A DNA stretch of 49,367 bases from the NCBI GenBank assembly GCA_015066465.1, contig SVOI01000012.1, forward strand, positions 1 through 49,367. The letters are read 5' to 3'. The stretch's first letter is position 1, and each line of letters starts with the position of its first letter. This stretch comes from Oscillospiraceae bacterium. Lineage in GTDB: Bacteria; Bacillota; Clostridia; Oscillospirales; Acutalibacteraceae. Positions 35,997 to 41,713 of this stretch are shown piece after piece. The notes below the pieces were generated by a model. That model did no database searches and was not told the DNA's origin. It saw only the letters and a list, made by a program, of their open reading frames with translations. A program made the translations under genes and the position numbers.

Positions 35997-36071
35997 GAGT
36001 TTGAAATAAGAGTATGTTAGAAAATAGTCATAACAAGAGTATCATTTCACACATAAATATTTCGACCATAA

Positions 36072-36099
36072 TTGACAATATCTGGAATATTGTTATAAT
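36072..36099 (+). promoter_or_regulatory. Promoter of sigma/anti-sigma operon
   Basis: TTGACA (36072-36077), 16 bp, TATAAT (36094-36099), both consensus; the transcript would start near 36106, 31 bp before the ATG at 36137. It fixes the start of the sigma gene. Confidence 0.75.
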
Positions 36100-36136
36100 A
36101 ATTTTATCAATTAATTTCTTTGAGGTGTGGCTACAA

Positions 36137-36697
36137 ATGGTTGATAAAGCTTTTGCAGAAAGAATTGCTAATACGCATTATAATGAGGTGTTTTCTTTTT
36201 GTCTTACGAAGCTCCAGAATAAAACTGAAGCAGAGGATTTAACACAAGACACCTTTCTTGCTTTTCAGATTAAAATTACTGTAGATGGCTTGAGAGATGA
36301 CCACGTAATTGCGTGGCTTATAAATACTGCAAACAATTTAATCAAGCATTATTTCAGAGAGCACAAAAGATTTATTATGGAAGAGCTTAATGAAAGTCAC
36401 CTTTCTGTAGAAGATATTCTTGAATGCTTAGAAAGAGAAAACCCAATCACACCAGAAGAAATAGAAGAGCAGAAGCAACAAGTTTTAAGTATTTTAAATG
36501 AAAAAGAAACAGAGCTTTTTCAAAAACGCTATGTAGAACACAAATCTTACAAAGAAATTGCAGAAGAATTAAATATGTCAGAAAAAGCAGCAAATGTCTA
36601 TTGCTACAGGCTAAGAACAAAGATTATAGACGAGGCAAAACTCATTACAGGAGCTTGGATTTTACTTATTGCAAAAATATTTTTTGGGAATTTTTAA
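36137..36697 (+). CDS. Small sigma-70/ECF-like sigma factor with C-terminal hydrophobic helix
   Basis: A 186-residue sigma factor. Region 2 reads YNEVFSFCLTKLQNKTEAED, then LTQDTFLAFQ; region 4 reads FQKRYVEHKSYKEIAEELNM, then SEKAANVYCYRL. The protein ends in a hydrophobic helix LITGAWILLIAKIFFGNF that could insert into the membrane, unusual for a sigma factor. The ATG at 36137 has GAGGTG upstream and lies after a clear promoter, so the in-frame extension back to 36014 is rejected. It is followed by a membrane protein of anti-sigma design and a secreted Cys-rich protein. Confidence 0.85.
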   Translation: MVDKAFAERIANTHYNEVFSFCLTKLQNKTEAEDLTQDTFLAFQIKITVDGLRDDHVIAWLINTANNLIKHYFREHKRFIMEELNESHLSVEDILECLERENPITPEEIEEQKQQVLSILNEKETELFQKRYVEHKSYKEIAEELNMSEKAANVYCYRLRTKIIDEAKLITGAWILLIAKIFFGNF

Positions 36698-36764
36698 AAA
36701 AACTAAAAAATTTTTTGTAGTCTTTTCAGTTTTTTGTCATATATAACTGAAAGGAGAAAAATGT

Positions 36765-37616
36765 ATGGGAAAGGAGCCTTGTTTCATGAGTGATTTTAAT
36801 AACAATTCTGACAACCAGGAATTCATAAAAAAGCTTGAACTTCTTCGTGATTTAGAAGCAGAAAAGCCTGTTGAAGAAATGGACGTAAGTCTCGTTATGG
36901 CTTGCGTAGAGTTAATATTGGAATTACGTGGCGAAACAGTGAACTTCACTCCCGAAGAAGTAGAAGAAAAGGTCAGAAAAATACCTTTTGTTGAGGAAAC
37001 CACCACTTTAAATACACCGCCAAAGAGCGTAAAGGGTAGGTCAACAAAAGTTAAATCTCGTAAGATCTTGTTAATTGCTGCTATAATTTCAATACTTATC
37101 GCTATATTTGCAGTAACGTCAATAGCATTCGACTGGAACATTTTTGATGAACTCAAAAATAGATTTGGTACAGTTGCTGATACACCTGTTAATGAAGAAG
37201 TTAATATTAATGGAATAACTATCACTTCACAAGGCGAAAGAAGAATTTATACCACTATGGAAGAGGCTTTAAAAAAAGAAAGAATTAACATTTTGTATCC
37301 ATCAGAACTTCCTCCAAATTTGAAAGTAAATCAATTGTTGCTTTATCGAGAAAATACGAATTATAAGGTAACATTTGTATTTAATGATGAGAAATTATTA
37401 TATTCAGTTGTATTAGAGCAAGAAGTTTCGGTTGACATTAAGTCAATCGCAAATGAAATAATAACAATCAACGGAATTGATTGTTATTTGCTTGAAATGA
37501 ACGATATTGGTATTTCACAAATCCATTTTGATTATAACGGAAATATGTATAAATTAAGTTATACCAACAAACAAGATCTTATAGAAGTAATTGAAAATCT
37601 TAAGGAGTTACAATGA
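36765..37616 (+). CDS. Membrane anti-sigma-like protein
   Basis: A 283-residue single-pass protein. The N-terminal about 95 residues are acidic and cytoplasmic, then a helix at about 100-122 (ILLIAAIISILIAIFAVTSI), then a roughly 160-residue outside domain with a DUF4367-like pattern (ILYPSELPPNLKVNQLLLY, ITINGIDCYLLEMN, KLSYTNKQDLIEVI). Position directly after the sigma gene and topology suggest an anti-sigma factor with an extracytoplasmic sensor (inference). Two starts are possible: ATG 36765 (AAGGAG 8 nt upstream) or ATG 36786 (a second AAGGAG 9 nt upstream). It overlaps the next gene by 4 bp. Confidence 0.75.
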   Translation: MGKEPCFMSDFNNNSDNQEFIKKLELLRDLEAEKPVEEMDVSLVMACVELILELRGETVNFTPEEVEEKVRKIPFVEETTTLNTPPKSVKGRSTKVKSRKILLIAAIISILIAIFAVTSIAFDWNIFDELKNRFGTVADTPVNEEVNINGITITSQGERRIYTTMEEALKKERINILYPSELPPNLKVNQLLLYRENTNYKVTFVFNDEKLLYSVVLEQEVSVDIKSIANEIITINGIDCYLLEMNDIGISQIHFDYNGNMYKLSYTNKQDLIEVIENLKELQ

Positions 37617-38005
37617 AAATTAAGAACTTGTTTGCGATTTTACTCGCACTAACTTTATTAATTTGCACTTTTGTTATACCAACAAGTGCAAAAGAATCAA
37701 CAAAAAATAACACAGCGGTAGAAATTATTATAAACAATGAAGTTTCAGAAGAAACAAAAGAAAAAATTGAACGTTATTTTGCTACAGGTGAGCCTGCAAC
37801 GGATACAGGAGCTTCAACTTATGGTCTTACCTGTACATTATTTGGTCATAAAATAGAAGGAACTATAGTTACTGCTGTTACTCATAAGGTCCGTGCAACA
37901 TCACCAAGATGTAAAAAGGATACTTATAATTATGAAGCTTGTACTCGTTGCGATTATGAAACATCACAACTTATAGATACTGAATACATCGTTTGTTGTT
38001 CATAA
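37613..38005 (+). CDS. Small secreted Cys-rich protein
   Basis: A 130-residue preprotein not recognised as a named family. A signal peptide (residues 1-26, cleavage likely after TSA) is followed by a charged stretch with EEIKERY-like helix content (VSEETKEKIERYFATG). The C-terminal 60 residues have six cysteines with His: LTCTLFGHKIE, VTHKV, SPRCKK, EACTRCDY and VCCS. CTRC looks metal- or disulfide-forming. Its ATG overlaps the anti-sigma-like stop (ATGA) with AAGGAG upstream, so it is translationally coupled. It could be the signal or client of the sigma system. Confidence 0.75.
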   Translation: MKIKNLFAILLALTLLICTFVIPTSAKESTKNNTAVEIIINNEVSEETKEKIERYFATGEPATDTGASTYGLTCTLFGHKIEGTIVTAVTHKVRATSPRCKKDTYNYEACTRCDYETSQLIDTEYIVCCS

Positions 38006-38013
38006 GAAACATT

Positions 38014-38051
38014 AAACCCGAACTACTCACTCGAGTAGCTCGGGTTTTCTT
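38014..38051. terminator. Terminator between sigma operon and subtilase
   Basis: A 12-bp GC-rich stem with one mismatch, CCCGAACTACTC / GAGTAGCTCGGG, T-rich after and A-rich before. It lies between convergent genes. Confidence 0.85.
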
Positions 38052-38052
38052 T

Positions 38053-39288
38053 TTATACTGTAACAGCTTCTTTGTTATCTTTTGAAGAAACAGACAATTT
38101 ATCGTTTACTTTTATACTCTCATCAAAATATGTAACCGCATTGTACATATTAATAATACCATGTTGAATAGGCATATCTGCTTTTGTACAAGAATCAAAC
38201 AAAACCTGCTTAATTTGTTCGTTACTCAAATCAGGATATTGAGTTTTTATCATTGCACAAGTTGCAGTGACAAATGGTGCCGCACATGATGTGCCATTAA
38301 AATCACCATACTGCTCTAAGCCATATATATGTGGCAATCTTATATTTTCACTCGGTGCAGCAACACAAACCCAATCACCATAGGTGGAAGTATTAGTTAA
38401 AATCCCCTCTTCTGTAATACCAGTCACAGAAACAACATCCTTACATGCAGCTGGGTAGTGTGGTAAATTGCATTTCAGGTTTCCTGCAGATGCTATATGT
38501 AATGTTTTTTCTATTTTACTTTCAAACGGATGCAACATACCAAAGCTACTGTTAATAATATCAACGCCATCAAGCTCTGCCTGATATTCTGCTAACCGCA
38601 ATAATGCTAAGGTTGTATCGTGTTCCGAAAATATTTTATAAGATATAAATTTTACGTTTTCTAAAGTATTCTCAATTAAAATACTTAAAACCTTTGCCCC
38701 GTGTCCGCCAATTGAGTTACCTGTGTCGGAGTAATCACCTACAAAACTGTGTGAAGCTAACAATCGTTCTTTAAATACAGGGTTATTGATATCTATTCCG
38801 CCATCAATTATACCAACAACTATTTGTGGTAATTCATCAATGTTTTTGTTCTGTAAAATGTAATCAAACGCAGCTTCTGTGTTTATATAATCGTATCCCC
38901 ATGAATGTTTTGTGTTTATTTCATAAAGTGCTAATTTAGGTTGATTATACAAAGCCGAATTTATAAGCTTTATTACCTTGTCAGGTTCTACATAAATTAT
39001 GTCTGGGTTCAAAAGAAACTTCGTGTACGCACAATACGTATCTTCAGGATTTGCATATTGTAACAAGTAAATTTTATTTAAACCGAAAATGTAGTCTATA
39101 GCACCATACTTTTCAATATCCTTTTTACTGATAACTAAAAGTCTACAAGCCGAAAAATCTTTTTGCAAAGAATCATTCGATTCATTCACATTGCGTGAAT
39201 CGTAGCGTTTAGTAAATTCAAAAACTTCCTTTGAAAACTGTTTTAATTTGTTTGTCATGTGTGTATTTCGCATTCCTGTCTCATCCAT
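38053..39288 (-). CDS. Subtilisin-like serine protease (S8)
   Basis: A 411-residue S8 peptidase. The catalytic triad is Asp162 (GIIDGGID), His196 (GGHGAKV) and Ser334 (NGTSCAAPFV), and the oxyanion Asn is in IASAGNL. The roughly 130 N-terminal residues precede the catalytic domain and may be an inhibitory or propeptide-like domain. No signal peptide is seen, so it is intracellular or exported by another route. It converges on the sigma operon, and one attractive but unproven idea is that it processes the anti-sigma or the secreted protein. ATG 39288 is chosen; ATG 39273 and 39258 are alternatives with no better site. Confidence 0.88.
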   Translation of the reverse strand: MDETGMRNTHMTNKLKQFSKEVFEFTKRYDSRNVNESNDSLQKDFSACRLLVISKKDIEKYGAIDYIFGLNKIYLLQYANPEDTYCAYTKFLLNPDIIYVEPDKVIKLINSALYNQPKLALYEINTKHSWGYDYINTEAAFDYILQNKNIDELPQIVVGIIDGGIDINNPVFKERLLASHSFVGDYSDTGNSIGGHGAKVLSILIENTLENVKFISYKIFSEHDTTLALLRLAEYQAELDGVDIINSSFGMLHPFESKIEKTLHIASAGNLKCNLPHYPAACKDVVSVTGITEEGILTNTSTYGDWVCVAAPSENIRLPHIYGLEQYGDFNGTSCAAPFVTATCAMIKTQYPDLSNEQIKQVLFDSCTKADMPIQHGIINMYNAVTYFDESIKVNDKLSVSSKDNKEAVTV

Positions 39289-39304
39289 TGTGTACTTTAT
39301 TTTT

Positions 39305-39328
39305 GGGTAATGTCTTCCGCCATTACCC
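39305..39328 (-). promoter_or_regulatory. Leader hairpin before subtilase gene
   Basis: A perfect 8-bp stem GGGTAATG / CATTACCC with an 8-nt loop, upstream of the subtilase ATG. On the minus strand it covers a GAGGGG site and an ATG opening an 8-codon frame (MAEDITQK) that stops just before the subtilase start. Possible translational control, untested. Confidence 0.35.
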
Positions 39329-39349
39329 CTCTTATATATATGACATTTT

Positions 39350-39470
39350 TCGACAAAGACTACAAAAAATTTTTATACATGAAACAAAGCCCCAAAAATA
39401 TCTCCATCATTTCAGGCAAAAATGATAGAATAATAAAAAATGGCAAGGAATATACTCCCTGCCTTTTATT
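39350..39470 (+). ncRNA. Candidate small RNA
   Basis: TCGACA (39350-39355), 18 bp, TATACA (39374-39379) followed about 65 bp later by a hairpin GGCAAGG / CCCTGCC (39442-39448, 39457-39463, one mismatch) and TTTTATT. The predicted roughly 80-nt transcript has no ORF and begins over a copy of the Fic operator half-site. Low confidence. Confidence 0.25.
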
Positions 39471-39684
39471 GTCGTGTGTTAATCTGTTCTTAAAAATGTT
39501 CAGTAGTATTCCTTCATTGAAATTTTTGAATACTTGATTAGGTATAACTGAATATTTTTCGATAATAATAAAGCTATAAATCATATTAGAAAAAGTTGGA
39601 TTGATTATTTATCTCCATCATTTTTCTTGATATCTCCATCATTTTGTGCTAAAATGATGGAGATAAATTTAAAATGAAGGAGAT
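39400..39684. repeat. Fic operator array (ATCTCCATCATTT copies)
   Basis: Direct copies of ATCTCCATCATTT at about 39400-39412, 39611-39623 and 39632-39644 (the last two 21 bp apart) and an inverted copy AAATGATGGAGAT at 39652-39664. A 13/14-match inverted copy at 39671-39684 contains the Fic ribosome site. Copies 3 and 4 form a 14-bp perfect inverted repeat with a 5-bp loop. A promoter TTGATA (39627-39632), 17 bp, TAAAAT (39650-39655) lies inside the array. Confidence 0.7.
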
Positions 39685-39688
39685 TTTT

Positions 39689-40735
39689 ATGCGTGAATTA
39701 GAGTTTATAAATAATCCTGAAAAGTTATTAACACCTGAAATTGTACAAATGGTGGGTAGTATTCATGAACATAAAGGAAAACAAGAACTATTTTTAGAAG
39801 CTAATATAGACGAATTAAAAACCTTGTTAGAAGTTGCTCTTATTCAAAGTACTGGTGCCTCTAATAGAATTGAAGGTATATTTACAAGTGATACGCGATT
39901 GGAAGAGTTGGTGAGCCAAAAATCAGAACCTAAAAACCGTTCTGAACAGGAAATAGCGGGCTATCGCGAAGTACTTGCAACAATTCATGAGAATTACGAA
40001 TATATTACAACCAGGCCCAATATAATACTACAACTACACAGAGATTTGTACTCTTTTTCACAAGGTGCTATTGGTGGCAATTATAAAAATTCTGATAACA
40101 TAATAGCAGAAAGAGATACAGAGGGAAATCAAAAAATCCGTTTCGTACCTGTTCCGGCATATCAAACTCCAGAAGCAATGGAAAATTTGTGTAACCGTTT
40201 CATAGAAGAATGGGAAGCAAATAGTATAGATAAATTGATTCTTATCCCTATGTTTATTCTCGATTTTCTTTGTATTCACCCATTTAATGATGGAAATGGA
40301 AGAATGAGTCGTTTGTTAACATTACTTCTTTTCTATAAGGCTGGATATATAGTAGGAAAATATGTTAGTATGGAGATGTTAATTGAAAAAACAAAAGAAA
40401 CATATTACGAAGCACTCGAATCAAGTTCGTTTAATTGGCATGAAAATGACAATGATTACGAACCCTTTGTAAAGTACTATTTAGGAATAATGCTTAAAGC
40501 ATATAATGAATTTGAAAGTAGAGTCGAGCATTTAAAGCACAGAAATCTTTCTAAGCCTGATAGAATAAAAAATGTAATTGATCAGAAAGTAGGAAAAATA
40601 ACTAAAAAAGAAATTATGAATTTGTGTCCTGATATTAGCAAAGTAACAGTAGAAAGAACTCTTACAGATTTAGTAAAGAACGGTTATATTGCTAAAGTAG
40701 GAAGTGGTCCAACTACAGGATATGTTAGAATATAA
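39689..40735 (+). CDS. Fic-family AMPylase with C-terminal winged helix
   Basis: A 348-residue Fic protein. The catalytic motif HPFNDGNGRMSR is complete (His197). An N-terminal inhibitory segment SNRIEG (about 58-63) fits the class II (S/T)xxxE(G/N) autoinhibition motif. The C-terminal 60 residues (TKKEIMNLCPDISKVTVERT, then LTDLVKNGYIAKVG) form a winged helix that may bind DNA and recognise the repeats over its own promoter. ATG 39689 has AAGGAG upstream; ATG 39674 is 15 nt earlier and overlaps the site. Activity is probably transfer of AMP to a protein; target unknown. Confidence 0.9.
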   Translation: MRELEFINNPEKLLTPEIVQMVGSIHEHKGKQELFLEANIDELKTLLEVALIQSTGASNRIEGIFTSDTRLEELVSQKSEPKNRSEQEIAGYREVLATIHENYEYITTRPNIILQLHRDLYSFSQGAIGGNYKNSDNIIAERDTEGNQKIRFVPVPAYQTPEAMENLCNRFIEEWEANSIDKLILIPMFILDFLCIHPFNDGNGRMSRLLTLLLFYKAGYIVGKYVSMEMLIEKTKETYYEALESSSFNWHENDNDYEPFVKYYLGIMLKAYNEFESRVEHLKHRNLSKPDRIKNVIDQKVGKITKKEIMNLCPDISKVTVERTLTDLVKNGYIAKVGSGPTTGYVRI

Positions 40736-40775
40736 GCATTCAAACTAAATATAGTAGTGTTCAAAAAGCAAGCTT

Positions 40776-40812
40776 AAGGCAGAAACGCAAATGTTTCTGC
40801 CTTTTATTTTTT
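40776..40812 (+). terminator. Terminator after Fic gene
   Basis: An 11-bp stem AAGGCAGAAAC / GTTTCTGCCTT (40776-40786, 40793-40803) followed by TTATTTTTT. Confidence 0.85.
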
Positions 40813-40956
40813 ATAAATAATGTTAGTTTTTGTCAAATTATATTCACTTTAGACTTGAAGAAAAAGTCAGTAAAAAATAGCGGATTTTACTTGAAAAGGT
40901 GTAAAAAATTTTATACGCATCAAACAAAGATATAGAACCAGAAAAAGCAAACAAAA

Positions 40957-40987
40957 AACCCGCTTAAAAACACTTTTCAGACGGGTT
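40957..40987 (-). terminator. Minus-strand hairpin downstream of tRNA-Pro region
   Basis: Stem AACCCG / CGGGTT with a long loop; on the minus strand it is followed by TTTTTT. Possible last terminator of the tRNA region. Confidence 0.5.
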
Positions 40988-41072
40988 AAATATTGATAAA
41001 ATTATTACGTTAAAATTAAAAACTGTGATCTAACATGTGGTCGTAGGCGTTTTTTGGCGATTTTTTGAAAAA

Positions 41073-41112
41073 GTAAAAACCGCTGAAACCCAATAGTTTC
41101 AACGGTTTTACG
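41073..41112 (-). terminator. Terminator hairpin after tRNA-like copy 1
   Basis: A roughly 15-bp stem (GTAAAACCG-type arms, 41073-41089 / 41096-41112), followed on the minus strand by TTTTTC. It follows the CCA end of copy 1 directly. Confidence 0.7.
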
Positions 41113-41200
41113 TGGTCGGAGTGAAGAGACTCGTGGGGCGGTGCCCCACGAATAAATTCGATTGTGTTCGGCTTCGCCGAGGGTCGTTCGAGTCTCTTCT
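41113..41200 (-). pseudogene. tRNA-Pro 3'-end remnant (copy 1) with nested hairpins
   Basis: 41113-41133 equals the last 21 nt of tRNA-Pro(UGG), including CCA (minus strand). The rest is not tRNA: CGTGGGGC/GCCCCACG and TCGGC/GCCGA hairpins lie inside an outer 11-bp stem GAAGAGACTCG / CGAGTCTCTTC that uses the tRNA-derived sequence itself. Confidence 0.6.
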
Positions 41201-41221
41201 TGGATTTTTTTCAATACAAAA

Positions 41222-41258
41222 AATAACGAGTCCCAATCAAAAGATTGAAACTCGTTAT
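41222..41258 (-). terminator. Terminator hairpin after tRNA-like copy 2
   Basis: A 16-17 bp stem with G-U pairs (AATAACGAG / CTCGTTATT arms) and the core CAATC-TTTT-GATTG, then TTTTTTG on the minus strand. The core and flanks match the terminator of the real tRNA-Pro although the middle of the stem differs. Confidence 0.75.
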
Positions 41259-41440
41259 TGGTCGGAGTGAAGAGACTCGAACTCCCGACATTCTCACTGC
41301 GTGCCTCTTGCGGTGCCCAAAATCGTTGGTCGCTCCTGCTCGTCGCTAACGATTTTGACCGCTACGCCTATAAGCACTCCCTTCATCCGCCACAGGCGGC
41401 GGTCGTGCTCATAGCCCAAACCAGACGGGCGCCTGGTTGT
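41259..41440 (-). pseudogene. tRNA-Pro pseudogene with 120-nt insertion at the anticodon loop (copy 2)
   Basis: 41259-41294 is identical over 36 nt to the 3' end of the functional tRNA-Pro (CCA through the 3' anticodon stem). 41415-41427 matches the 5' anticodon stem and loop (CCCAAACCAGACG). Between them the 3 nt GGT of the tRNA are replaced by 120 nt (41295-41414) of GC-rich sequence with hairpins (CAAAATCGTT/AACGATTTTG, CCGCC/GGCGG). The 5' acceptor strand and most of the D-arm are missing, so it cannot be a normal tRNA. An ORF on the plus strand across it is spurious. Confidence 0.7.
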
Positions 41441-41478
41441 GCCTGAATATCAGGAATTAAAGTTTTTTCAATGCAAAA

Positions 41479-41515
41479 AAATACAAGGAACAATCAAAAG
41501 ATTGTTCCTTGTATT
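41479..41515 (-). terminator. Terminator of tRNA-Pro
   Basis: A perfect 17-bp stem beginning at the CCA end (arms 41479-41495 and 41500-41516) with a 4-nt loop, followed on the minus strand by TTTTTTTG. Confidence 0.85.
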
Positions 41516-41591
41516 TGGTCGGAGTGAAGAGACTCGAACTCCCGACATTCTGGTCCCAAACCAGACGCGCTACCAACTGCGCTACACCCCG
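41516..41591 (-). tRNA. tRNA-Pro (UGG)
   Basis: 76 nt with an encoded CCA. Acceptor CGGGGTG pairs with CACTCCG (one G-U). The D-arm GCGC/GCGC, anticodon arm TCTGG-TTTGGGA-CCAGA with anticodon TGG, and T-arm GGGAG-TTCGAGT-CTCTT are complete. It is the only functional-looking tRNA in the window and lies downstream of the argS operon, each with its own terminator. Confidence 0.95.
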
Positions 41592-41679
41592 ATTGAAGAT
41601 ATGTCTTCAAAGCATTGATATTATAGCGAATAATATTTTAAATGTCAATAGTAAATTTGAAAATTTTTAAAAATATTTG

Positions 41680-41713
41680 AAGCCACAGATAATTATTGAT
41701 TATCGGTGGCTTC
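41680..41713 (-). terminator. Terminator of ddl-argS operon, overlapping a stop codon
   Basis: A 15-bp stem with one mismatch (GAAGCCAC / GTGGCTTC ends; 41680-41694 and 41699-41713) and an AT-rich tail on the minus strand. Its right arm includes the last codons of the 269-residue protein. Confidence 0.8.

Larger units (their letters stand above)
35821..36136. other. Divergent intergenic region, ATPase / sigma factor
   Basis: 316 bp without a gene, holding the ATPase promoter, the four-copy repeat and the sigma-operon promoter in that order. An open frame from 36014 in phase with the sigma gene is upstream of the mapped promoter and is not considered coding. Confidence 0.7.
39289..39688. other. 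Divergent intergenic region, subtilase / Fic
   Basis: 400 bp. From left: a hairpin over the subtilase leader (39305-39328), a promoter-like and terminator-like pair (39350-39470), AT-rich sequence, and the Fic operator array (39611-39684) with a promoter inside it. No convincing protein gene is present. Confidence 0.65.
40736..41515. other. Long intergenic region with tRNA-derived repeats
   Basis: About 780 bp. 40813-40955 is AT-rich with nothing recognisable. From 40957 to 41515 there are four successive minus-strand terminator-like hairpins and two tRNA-Pro-derived remnants (listed separately). A weak additional match to a tRNA CCA end occurs at 41038-41049. The apparent ORFs here overlap the tRNA-derived sequence and are considered spurious. 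Confidence 0.7.

Noticed and set aside
36014-36136. In-frame N-terminal extension of the sigma factor
   Set aside because: A consensus promoter (36072-36099) lies inside it and the ATG at 36137 has a better ribosome site.
41005-41214. Minus-strand ORF of 69 codons
   Set aside because: It covers tRNA copy 1 and a terminator and has no conserved features.
41258-41446. Plus-strand ORF of 62 codons starting VGVKRLELPTFS
   Set aside because: It is the reverse complement of the tRNA-Pro remnant and its insertion; such ORFs across tRNA 3' ends are typical artefacts and there is no ribosome site.
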